The notes beneath the pieces are model-generated. The model did not search any database. It was not told where the DNA came from and worked only from the letters and a program-made list of their open reading frames with translations. Shown in pieces: positions 41,257 through 50,124 of a stretch of 64,000 nt of DNA; position 1 is the first letter of the stretch; the number at the start of each line of letters is the position of its first letter. Location: contig NZ_NCEQ01000005.1 of assembly GCF_002280785.1 (NCBI RefSeq), positions 1 to 64,000 on the forward strand. Reading direction: 5' to 3'. The DNA is from Brevundimonas subvibrioides (GTDB taxonomy: Bacteria > Pseudomonadota > Alphaproteobacteria > Caulobacterales > Caulobacteraceae). The position numbers were made by a program, and so were the translations under genes.

Positions 41257-42437
41257 AGGGCCTCCGGAGTCTGAAGCAGCCGCCCGATTTCGGCCAGGAA
41301 CAGGCCGCCGCGGTGGCCGTCGCTGACCCGGTGATCCGCGGCCAGGGTGACGGTCACGACCGGCCGCGGCGTGACGGAACCGTCCACGATCCAGGGGCGC
41401 CGGACCACCTTGCCGAAGCCCACGATCGCCACCTGCGGCGGGTAGATGACGCCGAACAGGACCTCGACCCCCCGGTCCCCCATGCTGGAGACGGTGATGG
41501 TGGGATCGGCGATCTCGGAACTGCGGAACCGCCCCTCACGGACGCGGGCGACGAGGTCGCGCGTCCGGCTCATCAGCGCATCAAGATCCAGGTCCGCCGT
41601 GTCGTGGATCGCCGGCGCCGCAAGGCCGCCGCCCCGCAGGGCGATGGCCAGTCCCACGTGAACGGCGGACGCCGGTCGGAAGACGCCGTCAACGAACAGG
41701 CCATTGAACTCCGGATAGGTCTCGGCGGCCCGGGCCACGGCCTTGACGAAGAGGACCCCCGTCAGCAGCCGTCGCGCCGGCGGGCGGTCCCCGTTGACCC
41801 TCGCCAGCCAGGCTTCCGCCGCGGCCATGTCGATGGTGTCGGACAGATAGTAGTGGGGTATCTCCCGCTTGGACCGGGACATGGCCGCCGCGATCGCCGC
41901 GCGCATCTCGGCGAAGTCGAAGCGCGGCTTGACCGCTTGCGGCGTCATCTCCGGCATTGCCGCCTCGACATCCGCGACCTCGATGATCCCGTCGGGTCCG
42001 GCCGCCACAATCGCGAGGTCCACGCCCAGTTCCCTGGCCCGGCGGCGCGCCGCCGGGGACGCCTTGAAGCGTTCGCCCGGCAGCCCGGCAGGCGTCGAAA
42101 GCGGTGCGGGCGCAACCGCGACCGGCGCAGGCGCCGCGGTCGGGGGCGCCACCGTCGGGGCCACGGGTTCCGGCGAAGTCGGCCTTGCCGGCGCAGCCTC
42201 TGCCTCGCCCCGCAGCAGGGCGAGGGGCGTCCCGACCGGCACGGTGGCGCCCGGCTGCACCCGCAGTTGTTCGACCACGCCGGCGTCGAAGATCTCGATC
42301 TCGATCGCCCCCTTCTGGGTCTCGACCACGGCGACGATATCGCCGCGCTTGACCACGTCGCCTGGCTTGACCAGCCACTCGACCAGGGTGCCAGCCTCCA
42401 TGTCGGCGCCCAGCGACGGCATGAGGAATTCGGCCAT
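41253..42437 (-). CDS. Dihydrolipoamide acyltransferase (E2) of a 2-oxoacid dehydrogenase complex
   Basis: A 394-residue E2. The N-terminal lipoyl domain has EFLMPSLGADMEAGTLVEWL and the lipoylated Lys in VVETQKGAIEIEIFD. A Pro/Ala linker follows, then a peripheral-subunit-binding domain (FKASPAARRRARELGVDL). The catalytic domain starts near residue 175 and ends with ADHRVSDGHRGGLFL, with the catalytic His and Asp of H-x3-D-G present. The ATG at 42437 is 3 bases from the E1 stop. The core is shorter than that of the housekeeping PDH E2. No E3 gene is in the operon, so a shared dihydrolipoamide dehydrogenase must be used. Confidence 0.9.
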   Translation of the reverse strand: MAEFLMPSLGADMEAGTLVEWLVKPGDVVKRGDIVAVVETQKGAIEIEIFDAGVVEQLRVQPGATVPVGTPLALLRGEAEAAPARPTSPEPVAPTVAPPTAAPAPVAVAPAPLSTPAGLPGERFKASPAARRRARELGVDLAIVAAGPDGIIEVADVEAAMPEMTPQAVKPRFDFAEMRAAIAAAMSRSKREIPHYYLSDTIDMAAAEAWLARVNGDRPPARRLLTGVLFVKAVARAAETYPEFNGLFVDGVFRPASAVHVGLAIALRGGGLAAPAIHDTADLDLDALMSRTRDLVARVREGRFRSSEIADPTITVSSMGDRGVEVLFGVIYPPQVAIVGFGKVVRRPWIVDGSVTPRPVVTVTLAADHRVSDGHRGGLFLAEIGRLLQTPEAL

Positions 42438-42439
42438 GC

Positions 42440-44443
42440 TCAGCCCTTCCCCAGCACGGTCAGGGCGGCGGCGATGATCTTGTCCGTCGACGGCAGGGCG
42501 GCCTGTTCCAGATGGCTTGGATACGGGATCGGGACCTCCACGCTGCACACCCGGACCGGCGGCGCGTCGAGATCGAAGAAGGCCTTTTCGGCAATGCGCA
42601 TGCCGATCTCGGCCGCCAGCGAACCGCTGCGCCAGCCCTCGTCGACGATCACCACCCGGCGGGTGCGGGCCACCGATGCCAGGAAGGTCGCCTCGTCCAG
42701 GGGGCGCAGGACGCGCAGGTCGATCACCTCGGCGTCGATCCCCTCCTTCGCCAGCGCCTCGGCCGCTTCGAGGGTCTTCCCCAGACTTCCCCCATAGGTG
42801 ATCAGGGTCAGGTCCTTGCCGGCGCGCCGCACCGCCGCCCGGTCGATATCGACCGGGCCTGCGTCCGGGGCCAGGGGCGCGACGGTGTTGTACAGCATGA
42901 CATGCTCGAAGATCAGGACCGGATCGGGCTCCTGCAGGGCCGTCCACAGCATGCCCCGGGCATCCTCGACCGTGGCTGGCGCGAGGATGCGCAGGCCCGG
43001 GATATGGGCGTACCAGCCCTCCAGACTGTGGGAGTGCTGGGCCGCGAGCTGGCGCCCCGCGCCGGTGGCCATGCGGATGACCAGCGGGCATCCGAATTGC
43101 CCGCCGGACATATGGCGGAGGGTGGCCGCGCTGTTGAGGATCTGGTCCAGGGCCAGCAGGCTGAAATTGACTGTCATCAGCTCGACGATGGGCCGCATGC
43201 CGGCCATGGCGGCCCCCAGGCCCGCGCCGGTGAAACCCGCCTCGGACAGGGGCGTGTCGCGGATCCGCGCCGGACCGAACTCCTCCATCAGCCCCTTGGA
43301 CACAGCATAGCAGCCCCCGTAGGCGCCGACGTCCTCGCCCATGAGGAAGACCCGGTCATCGCGGATCATCGCCTCACGGATCGCCTGCCGCATCGCCTCG
43401 CGATAGGTCGTGTCGACCGGAGGGCTCTGCGGCGGGCGTTGCTCGGGCGCCGCTGGCCGCTCGGCGGCGGTGACATGGCGCGCCAGATCCGCGACCGGCT
43501 CCAACGGCGAAGCCTCGGCGAAGGCGACCGCCGCCTGCACTTCGGCCGCAGCGGCGGTCTCGAGCGCGGCGACATCCTCGGGATGGGCCAGGCCGGCCGC
43601 CAGGGCCCAGGCCTGGAAGCGCCGGATCGGATCCTTCGCCTTCCAGGCTTCCACCTCCACCTTGTCCCGATAGAGCTGGGCGTCGAACATCGAATGGGCG
43701 CGGAACCGGTAGGTGCGGCACTCGAGAAAGAAGGGCTTGCCGGTCTCGCGGATGGCGGCCACGGCCCGGCGGGTTGCGGCCTCGACCGCCACCACGTCCA
43801 TGCCGTCGATCGCCTCCGAAGCGATGCGGTAGCTTTCGGCCTTGCGATGGATGTCAGTCTCGGATTCCGACCGCCCGAGCGCCGTTCCCATGGCGTAGAG
43901 ATTGTTCTCGCAGACGAACAGGACCGGCAAGCCCCACAGCGCCGCCAGGTTCAGGCTTTCGTGGAACTCGCCCTCCGCCACCGCGCCCTCGCCGAAGAAG
44001 CAGACGGTGACCCGGTCCTCACCGCGCATCTGGTCGGCCAGGGCCAGCCCGACCGCCAGCGGCAGGCCGCCGCCGACGATGGCGTTGCCGCCGTAGAAAT
44101 TGGCGGTCCCGTCGAACAGGTGCATCGAGCCGCCGCGCCCCCCGCTGCAGCCGTCGCGCCGTCCGAACATCTCGGCCACGACGGCCTTCATCGAAACCCC
44201 GCGAGCCAGGGCGTGACCGTGCTCCCGATAGGTGGCGACGACGCGATCGCGGGGCTCAAGGACCGGGATGACGCCTACCGCCACCGCCTCCTCCCCGTCA
44301 TAGAGGTGCAGGAAGCCGCGGATCTTTTCCTGCGTATAGGCCTCGGCGCAGGCCTGTTCGAACGTCCGGATGCGGATCATCCGGGCCAGCAGGTCCAGCA
44401 CATGGGGCCGGGACAGCCGCGGCTTGAGGACGGCGTCGGTCAT
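42440..44443 (-). CDS. Fused E1 alpha-beta 2-oxoacid (pyruvate/acetoin-like) dehydrogenase
   Basis: A 667-residue fusion of both subunits of a heterotetrameric E1. The alpha part (1-320) has [31 protein letters not shown] and the ThDP-binding block [20 protein letters not shown] ending in ENN. An Ala/Pro-rich linker follows around residues 325-345. The beta part has [36 protein letters not shown] and a C-terminal transketolase fold ([20 protein letters not shown]). Fusion of alpha and beta is uncommon in proteobacteria. The gene is coupled to the acyl-CoA synthetase by TGATG. The substrate could be pyruvate, acetoin or a branched 2-oxoacid; the alpha-part sequence is closest to the PDH/acetoin type. 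Confidence 0.9.
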   Translation of the reverse strand: MTDAVLKPRLSRPHVLDLLARMIRIRTFEQACAEAYTQEKIRGFLHLYDGEEAVAVGVIPVLEPRDRVVATYREHGHALARGVSMKAVVAEMFGRRDGCSGGRGGSMHLFDGTANFYGGNAIVGGGLPLAVGLALADQMRGEDRVTVCFFGEGAVAEGEFHESLNLAALWGLPVLFVCENNLYAMGTALGRSESETDIHRKAESYRIASEAIDGMDVVAVEAATRRAVAAIRETGKPFFLECRTYRFRAHSMFDAQLYRDKVEVEAWKAKDPIRRFQAWALAAGLAHPEDVAALETAAAAEVQAAVAFAEASPLEPVADLARHVTAAERPAAPEQRPPQSPPVDTTYREAMRQAIREAMIRDDRVFLMGEDVGAYGGCYAVSKGLMEEFGPARIRDTPLSEAGFTGAGLGAAMAGMRPIVELMTVNFSLLALDQILNSAATLRHMSGGQFGCPLVIRMATGAGRQLAAQHSHSLEGWYAHIPGLRILAPATVEDARGMLWTALQEPDPVLIFEHVMLYNTVAPLAPDAGPVDIDRAAVRRAGKDLTLITYGGSLGKTLEAAEALAKEGIDAEVIDLRVLRPLDEATFLASVARTRRVVIVDEGWRSGSLAAEIGMRIAEKAFFDLDAPPVRVCSVEVPIPYPSHLEQAALPSTDKIIAAALTVLGKG

Positions 44444-46197
44444 CGTTCCTCGCTCTCCAGCGTCGACAGGTCACCCTCGGGCAGGCCCAGTTCACGGGCC
44501 TTCAGCAGGCGTCGCATCAGCTTGCCGCTGCGGGTCTTGGGCAGGTTCTGGCGGAAGGCGACGTCCCTGGGCGCCACCGCCGGCCCCAGCCGCTTGCGCG
44601 CATGGCCGAGGATGTCCCGCCGCAACGGTTCTCCCGCCTCGAAGCCTGCCCTCAGGGCGACATAGGCCTTCACCGTCTCGCCCGAGATCGGGTCGGGCAG
44701 GCCGATCACCGCCGCCTCCGCCACGGCCGGATGCTCCATCAGGACGCTCTCGACCTCGAACGGACCGATCAGGTGGCCGGCGCTCTTGATGACGTCGTCG
44801 GCCCGACCGACAAACCAGTAGTAGCCGTCGGCATCCCGCATCGCGAGGTCGCCGGACAGGTACCAGCCCCCGGCAAAACATTTCCGGAAGCGTTCCTCCT
44901 CGTGCAGGTAGCCGCGCATGATCGATGGCCAGCCGGGCCGCAGCGCCAGCTCGCCCAGGGCCATCGGCTCCAGCGCCTCGCTGACCGAGCCGTCGGCCGC
45001 ACGCTCCACGATCCCCGCCGTTACGCCCGGAAGAGGCCGCCCCATTGAGCCGGGCTTAATGTCCATGGAGGCGAAATTGGCGATCATGATCCCGCCGGTC
45101 TCGGTCTGCCACCAATTGTCGTGGAAGGGCCGGCCGAAGGCTTCGACGCTCCAGAGCACCGCCTCGGGATTCAGCGGCTCGCCGACGCTGGCCATGAAGC
45201 GCAGGGCGGGCAGGTCATAGGGGCGCGGGTCGCTGTCCCAGGCCTTCATCAGCATCCGCACCGCCGTCGGCGCCGTGTACCAGACGGTCACCTTCTGCTC
45301 GCCCAGGATGCGCCGCCAGCGCTCCGCGTCGAACTCGGCCTCGTCGACCACCAGGGTGACGCCATTGGTGAGCGGCGAGATGATTCCGTAGGAGGTGCCG
45401 GTCACCCAGCCGGGATCGGCCGTGCACCAGTAGATATCGCCGGGCCTCAGATCGAGGGCCGTATGGCCCGTGACGTGGTGGGCCACAACCGCCTCGTGGA
45501 CATGCACCGCCCCCTTGGGCCGCCCCGTCGTGCCGCTGGTGAAATGCAGCAGGGCCATGTCCTCGGGGCGGGTCGCCGCCGTTTCCAAGACGGGGTCGGC
45601 CGACGCCAGGGCGGCTTCCAGACCGATGCAGCGGGGCGGCGCCGCGCCGGGGCAACCGACCAGGAGGACGTGACCCAGGCTCGGGATGGCGTCGCGCCAG
45701 GCCTCGACCTTGCGATGGTAGAGGGCCTCGGTGGTCACAAGGATATTAGCCTCGCCGATCTCCATCCGGGCCTGCAACGGTTCGGGCCCGAAGGCGGAGA
45801 ACAGCGGCGTGAACACCGCGCCGGCCTTCAGCGTCCCGAGGGCGGCGATATAGAGTTCCGGAATCCGCCCCAGCACGGCATAGACCCGGTCGCCCGGCTT
45901 GACGCCCAGCGACCGGAGCAGGCTGGCGAAGCGGTTGGCCTGTTTCGTCAGATCGGCGTAGCTGAAGTCGCGCACCGTATCGTCCCGGCCGATCCAGCGC
46001 AGCGCCGTCCGATCGCCATGCCCCGCCGCGACATGCCGGTCCAGGGCCTCATGGGCGATGTTGAGGCCGCCCCCCGGCAGTCCGGCCAGCTCCGCCCGCG
46101 CCGTTTTCCAGGTGAAGGCGGCGGTCTCCGCATCATAGTCCCTGAGATTGGCTGCGGCGCGGTCCGCGTCCGACTTGCGAATGACAGGCCAGCTCAT
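44440..46197 (-). CDS. Acetyl-/acyl-CoA synthetase (AMP-forming)
   Basis: A 585-residue ANL-superfamily ligase, activating a carboxylic acid with ATP and CoA. The P-loop is [36 protein letters not shown] is the acetate/propionate-type acyl-binding motif, [19 protein letters not shown] is the hinge with Asp, and the catalytic Lys lies in [13 protein letters not shown], a sequence that is often acetylated by Pat. It is most like short-chain acetate ligases of the ACS type. The ATG at 46197 has a GGGAGAGG site. The gene leads the operon ACS-E1-E2-ACP, behind an FNR-like box at 46283-46296. Both ACS and the dehydrogenase would supply acyl-CoA. Confidence 0.9.
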   Translation of the reverse strand: MSWPVIRKSDADRAAANLRDYDAETAAFTWKTARAELAGLPGGGLNIAHEALDRHVAAGHGDRTALRWIGRDDTVRDFSYADLTKQANRFASLLRSLGVKPGDRVYAVLGRIPELYIAALGTLKAGAVFTPLFSAFGPEPLQARMEIGEANILVTTEALYHRKVEAWRDAIPSLGHVLLVGCPGAAPPRCIGLEAALASADPVLETAATRPEDMALLHFTSGTTGRPKGAVHVHEAVVAHHVTGHTALDLRPGDIYWCTADPGWVTGTSYGIISPLTNGVTLVVDEAEFDAERWRRILGEQKVTVWYTAPTAVRMLMKAWDSDPRPYDLPALRFMASVGEPLNPEAVLWSVEAFGRPFHDNWWQTETGGIMIANFASMDIKPGSMGRPLPGVTAGIVERAADGSVSEALEPMALGELALRPGWPSIMRGYLHEEERFRKCFAGGWYLSGDLAMRDADGYYWFVGRADDVIKSAGHLIGPFEVESVLMEHPAVAEAAVIGLPDPISGETVKAYVALRAGFEAGEPLRRDILGHARKRLGPAVAPRDVAFRQNLPKTRSGKLMRRLLKARELGLPEGDLSTLESEER

Positions 46198-46282
46198 GGA
46201 CGCCTCTCCCGCCGGGATCCGGATCGCACCTGTTTCATGATCACCTCCGGCGGCCATGCTGGCGCATCCGGGGGCGACCGCC

Positions 46283-46296
46283 TTGCGCTGGATCAA
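46283..46296 (-). promoter_or_regulatory. FNR-like box upstream of the ACS-E1-E2-ACP operon
   Basis: TTGCGCTGGATCAA has one perfect half (ATCAA) and a three-of-five match in the other (TTGCG). It lies in the 128-base gap between the membrane-protein gene and the acyl-CoA synthetase start, centred 92 bases upstream of the ATG. Confidence 0.45.
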
Positions 46297-46325
46297 CCCG
46301 CCGAAGCCGGTCAGCGCCGCCGGCC

Positions 46326-46919
46326 TCACCCCGCCGTGGGTCGGAGGTCGATGGCCGCCCGGGCCAGCCGCTCATTGAGCCGGCGGCGACGGGCCAGCGG
46401 CCACCAGTCGTACAGAAAGATCTGGATCGGTCGCCAATTGGCGACCCAGCCGAGGATGATAAGGCCTTCGTCGAAGAACCGGCCAACATAGCCCTCTCCC
46501 ACCCGGCTGCTGACCTCAGCCCCCAGGATGACGCACAGGGCCAGCATCGTCATGCCGATGACGAGCGAGGCGCGGCCGACGCGGAACAGCTCGTGCAGCT
46601 CCCATCCGGCGACCTCGGCGCGATAGGCGAAATAGTTGCGTATCGCTTCGCCGATATGCCCGGCCTCCGCCCGTCCCGCCTCTTCGGGGGGCAGGTGAAC
46701 GAGGATACGGATCGGCCCCGTCCCGCCCTGTTCGCGCGCCCAGGCGACGACATATTCCTCGACCGCCGCATCCAGATCCCGCTCGCGGAACGGCAGCGGA
46801 TCCAGCGACTGGAACAGCTGGCCGATCTCCCGGATCTTGAGTTCGATCGGGCGGTCGCCTGCGTGGGCCGGCGCGCCCCGATCCACCTCGAACCGTTTCC
46901 GTTCCTCCGCCGCAGCCAT
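46326..46919 (-). CDS. Conserved hypothetical membrane protein
   Basis: A 197-residue protein. The N-terminal 110 residues are soluble and mixed alpha/beta, with [20 protein letters not shown] and [10 protein letters not shown] followed by [11 protein letters not shown]. Two membrane helices follow ([18 protein letters not shown] and [19 protein letters not shown]), and the protein ends in a basic [16 protein letters not shown] tail. The pattern LDPxPFxERDLDxxVEEYIVxWA recurs in conserved proteins of unknown function in low-oxygen or stress clusters. The start is ATG. No catalytic motif is recognised. It lies between the erythromycin-esterase remnant and the acyl-CoA synthetase operon. Confidence 0.75.
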   Translation of the reverse strand: MAAAEERKRFEVDRGAPAHAGDRPIELKIREIGQLFQSLDPLPFRERDLDAAVEEYVVAWAREQGGTGPIRILVHLPPEEAGRAEAGHIGEAIRNYFAYRAEVAGWELHELFRVGRASLVIGMTMLALCVILGAEVSSRVGEGYVGRFFDEGLIILGWVANWRPIQIFLYDWWPLARRRRLNERLARAAIDLRPTAG

Positions 46920-46979
46920 GCCTTGCCTCCTCCTCGCCTCCGTCCCTCAACACGGCGTCAGAGCCCGAACGGATAGGTG

Positions 46980-47335
46980 TCAGGCGGCCGCTCCTGGCGA
47001 GGGCGTCACCGGCCCGGCCTGCTTGAACCAGACCGGGGCGTCGAACTGTGCCCCGAGCCGGGCCTCGAAATAGTGGCTGCGCAACTCCGTCTCGGGACGA
47101 TAGATCACGCCGATGGCCCGTTCCAGCCGCGGGATGTCCAGGGCGGCCGCGAGGGCGGGATCGTCGCGCCACCGGGTCAGCGACCACTCCCGTCCCGCCT
47201 GCAGAAAGATGCTCCCGGCTGTCGGGCCGCGAGGGCCGGACGGTCTTGAAGCGGACGTCGCCGCCCCAGTCGTCGGCGGCCGCCACCTGTCCGCGGTCGG
47301 CGCCGAATCCGATCGAGACGCAGGCGGGACAGCGT
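46980..47335 (-). pseudogene. 3' remnant of an erythromycin-esterase-family gene
   Basis: The minus strand gives VSIGFGADRGQVAAADDWGG, then VRFKTVRPSRPDSRE in one frame. After a frameshift near 47215 it reads REWSLTRWRDDPALAAAL, RAIGVIYRPETELRSHYFEA and AQFDAPVWFKQAGPV to a stop at 46980. The order GFGTDRGTVAAA / KTVRPSREDSYE / RAIGVIYRPETExxSHYF / QFDAV is the C-terminal third of erythromycin-esterase-family proteins. The N-terminal two thirds are missing, and the IS6-family transposase begins only about 45 bases further. Insertion-linked deletion is the likely cause. Confidence 0.75.
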
Positions 47336-47382
47336 CATCAGCTTAACTCGGCTGCGCATAACAGAATCTCACCCTATGGACC

Positions 47383-48024
47383 TCAAGCGGCCATCGTCGC
47401 CTTGCTCCAGACGTCTTTCGCCACACTCCTGAAGGTCCGGAGCGTCGTTCGGCTGATCAGATGTCGTTGGGTGTAGAAGGTGTTGCAAACGTCGCCATGG
47501 GCGGTGAGGAAACGCTGGGCCGAAGCCTGGCTCTTGAAGAGCTGAATCTTCTGCTCCCGTCGCCGGATCAGCAGGTGGGAGTTCTCCGCCCTGTTCTTTG
47601 CTCGAAGCCGGCCGCGCCGGTGAAGGCGTGCCAGGTCGAGCTCCCGCAGGGCAGACCTGCAGGATGCGAGACCGTCAGTGACGATCGCTTCTGGTTCCAC
47701 CGGCGGGTTGCGCAGCAGGCGCTTGAGCAAGGTCAGCGGCGCATCGTGATTCCGACGCTTCTGCAACACGACATCGAGCAGCTCGCCTTCATCATCGACA
47801 GCGCGCAAGAGGTACATCCGCTTGCCGCCGATGTTGCAGATCACCTCGTCCAGGCGCCATCGCGGTGATGGTGCCGGTCGCTTGCGCCTGAGGTTCCGGG
47901 CGATCTGGGGGCCGAACTTGATCGTCCAGCAGCGGATGGTTTCGTTGCTGACGTCGATGCCGCGAGCGGCCAGCATCTCCTCGACATCCCGGAAACTGAG
48001 CGTGAACCGGAAATAGAGCCACAC
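47383..48024 (-). CDS. IS6-family transposase (right copy), N-terminus defective
   Basis: A 213-residue DDE transposase. Asp in PRWRLDEVI, Asp in IVTDGLASC and Glu in NRAENSHLL keep the catalytic triad. Homology continues upstream of the first usable start (GTG at 48024) through NPADVIRHTVWLYFRF, to about 48057, but only a stop codon is met there. About 15-17 N-terminal residues of the family are therefore not encoded behind a start, so the gene is probably inactive. By eye it matches the transposase at 28676-29368 in most blocks but differs at many positions. Orientation is the same. No inverted repeats were identified in the flanks. Confidence 0.82.
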   Translation of the reverse strand: MWLYFRFTLSFRDVEEMLAARGIDVSNETIRCWTIKFGPQIARNLRRKRPAPSPRWRLDEVICNIGGKRMYLLRAVDDEGELLDVVLQKRRNHDAPLTLLKRLLRNPPVEPEAIVTDGLASCRSALRELDLARLHRRGRLRAKNRAENSHLLIRRREQKIQLFKSQASAQRFLTAHGDVCNTFYTQRHLISRTTLRTFRSVAKDVWSKATMAA

Positions 48025-48225
48025 CGTATGACGGATGACATCCGCGGGATTGATCGGCCAAGGGCGGCATGAGGGCGGGCGTGGTCAATTTTCTGCGGTC
48101 GGTCAGGTCAGTCTTGTGCCAGACTCGATCATTCCGGCCGTCCCCGCCTTACGCCCAAGCGCCATTCCGCGAAACGGCGCCGCCGGTCCGCAGACTCACA
48201 GCGCCATCCGACCCGTCTGCATGGA

Positions 48226-49890
48226 CTAGGGCACCGGTCCACGACTCCCTGGCAACAAGTCCGCGCCCCGATCGGGCGATGCGTCCTTCCAGCGCACAGA
48301 GCCCACAGGACGCTCCAGCATACGCCTGATCCGAACAGGCGTTTCCGGATCCAGTAACGCCCGACTCTCGTCCAGACCCTCGCGCCCGGATCCTTCGCCC
48401 CGGTGAACCAGGTGCTGGTAATCGTTCCAGGTCGGAGCATGAAAACGCTCGGTCCAGAGCGTCGCGTCCGAAATGTCGCGCGCGATCGACCAGCCATAGC
48501 CTCCGGTGCGCTGGCGATAGCGACGGACCTTTTGCATCACCTCATAGAAGGCCCGGGCGTTCTCGACCGGTACGACATAGTCGAGCTCAATGACGATGGG
48601 GCCGCTGCGAGGCGTGATCTCCAGCCCGATGACCGGGGCCGCCCGGTCAAGCGATCGCTCTTCCGGCGGGCGCGACAGATCGGGCAGGCGCAACCAGAAA
48701 CCGACCAGCACCGATGCGGTCATCAGGCACCCGGAGATGACGAGGGTCTGGCTGACGCCGATTTCTTGTGCGCAGCGGCCCCAGGCCCAGGCCCCCAGGG
48801 CGACGCCGCCAGCGACCGTCGCCTGAAAAATCGCCAGGGCCCGGCCGGCGACCCAGCGCGGCGCCGCCACCTGGATCGAGATGCTGTAAAGGGTCAGGAC
48901 ACTTGTCCAGGCGACGCCTGCGATAAGCAAGGCAAGCACAGTGACCGCCTCGTTTCGGCTGACCGCAGTCGCCAGTATCGCAGCTCCCATGATACCTGCC
49001 GAAAGCCGGCTGGAGGTTTCGGTCGTGAACCTTCTGCGCAGGCCCGGCAGAATGATCGCACCGCCGACGGCGCCCATTCCGAAGGCTCCCAGCAAGACGC
49101 CATAAACCGGCGCGCCGCCTTGCAGGAGCTGGCGGGCGATCAGGGGCATCAGGGCCGGAACGACGCCACCGATCAGCCCGAACAGTGCGGAGCGGACAAT
49201 AAATCTCCGGTGCGACGGGGCGTAGCGGATGAACCGGACGCCAGAGATGATGGCGCGCCAGAAGGTCTCCGGCGCCAGTCTCGAAGGTTCCTGCTGCCGT
49301 TTCCAGAACACCAGGACGATCAGCAAGGGCAGATAGAAGACGGCGTTTGCCACGAATGCGCCGATGGCGCCCACAGCAGCGACGATGACTCCGCCGATGG
49401 CAGGACCGAAGCTTCTGGCCACGTTGAAGCTGATCCCGTTCAGCGCGATGGCCGAGGGCAGGGCTTCGCTCGGCACCTGTTCCGATACGGACGCCTGCCA
49501 GGCCGGGCCGAAGACCGCCATCCCGCAACCCACAATGAAGCAGAAGCCAAGCAGGATTGCCGGGGTCAGCAAACCCAGCAGGGTGACAACGCACAGGCCA
49601 ATCGCCCCGACGAGGGCGAAGGACAGGGCTGCGATGCAGACGAGCCGCCGGTCAAACATGTCCGAAAGCGCGCCAGCCGGCAGTGCGATCAGCATGATGG
49701 GCAGCATCAGGGCGGTCTGGACCAGCGCCACCATCGTGGCGTCATCGGTCAACCGGCTCATGCTCCAGGCTGCACCTACACCCTGGATCAGAATGCCGAA
49801 GTTCGAAAGCAGGCTGGCTGACCAGATCCGCCGGAACACCGGCACACGCAGAGGCGTCAGCAGTCCGTCCGCCTGCATTGCGCTGGCCAT
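48226..49890 (-). CDS. MFS exporter (EntS-like) with C-terminal monooxygenase-type domain
   Basis: A 554-residue protein. Residues about 10-400 form a 12-segment major facilitator of the EntS/MFS_3 group, with PVFRRIWSASLLSNFG, LPAGALSDMFDRR and NGISFNVARSFGPAIGG. Residues about 430-510 form a soluble alpha/beta domain (IVIELDYVVPVENARAFYEV, then WNDYQHLVHR) like antibiotic-biosynthesis monooxygenase or dimeric alpha/beta-barrel domains, a known fusion in this MFS group. The role of the extra domain is unknown. The ATG at 49890 has a GGGAA site. It is divergent from the alpha/beta hydrolase gene. Export of a substrate or of toxic intermediates is plausible. Confidence 0.85.
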   Translation of the reverse strand: MASAMQADGLLTPLRVPVFRRIWSASLLSNFGILIQGVGAAWSMSRLTDDATMVALVQTALMLPIMLIALPAGALSDMFDRRLVCIAALSFALVGAIGLCVVTLLGLLTPAILLGFCFIVGCGMAVFGPAWQASVSEQVPSEALPSAIALNGISFNVARSFGPAIGGVIVAAVGAIGAFVANAVFYLPLLIVLVFWKRQQEPSRLAPETFWRAIISGVRFIRYAPSHRRFIVRSALFGLIGGVVPALMPLIARQLLQGGAPVYGVLLGAFGMGAVGGAIILPGLRRRFTTETSSRLSAGIMGAAILATAVSRNEAVTVLALLIAGVAWTSVLTLYSISIQVAAPRWVAGRALAIFQATVAGGVALGAWAWGRCAQEIGVSQTLVISGCLMTASVLVGFWLRLPDLSRPPEERSLDRAAPVIGLEITPRSGPIVIELDYVVPVENARAFYEVMQKVRRYRQRTGGYGWSIARDISDATLWTERFHAPTWNDYQHLVHRGEGSGREGLDESRALLDPETPVRIRRMLERPVGSVRWKDASPDRGADLLPGSRGPVP

Positions 49891-50067
49891 ACCGTTCCCT
49901 TCAACGCATTGCTCAATGAGCGGAAATCGAGCGCCCAACGCCCTGGGACGGCGCGCATGAAAGTCGTCGAACCGCCGGGCAGCGTGGTCGCCGATGGTCT
50001 GTCAGTCTCGGGCCCTAGCACGACACGAACCATTGAAAGAAATGATCTCGGTCAGAGTCTATTCTGA

Positions 50068-50096
50068 TTGACGTTTTTCGTTCTGATATCAGTAAA
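50068..50096 (+). promoter_or_regulatory. Possible sigma-70 promoter and palindrome upstream of the hydrolase
   Basis: TTGACG (50068-50073) is a near-consensus -35. A 17-base spacer leads to AGTAAA (50091-50096), a weak -10. CTGATATCAG, a perfect 10-bp palindrome at 50083-50092, overlaps the spacer end and could be an operator. The ATG is at 50125 with GGAG upstream. Confidence 0.35.
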
Positions 50097-50124
50097 GGAA
50101 CCAATCCGTTTCGTGGAGTCGTCA

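Noticed and set aside
40764..42797. 677-codon plus-strand frame opposite E2 and ACP
   Set aside because: Very Arg/Gly/Pro-rich with no motif; antisense to clear E2 and ACP genes.
28676..48024. Simple composite transposon with identical IS ends
   Set aside because: The two transposases differ at many residues, the right copy lacks its N-terminal start, and no matching inverted repeats or target duplications were found.
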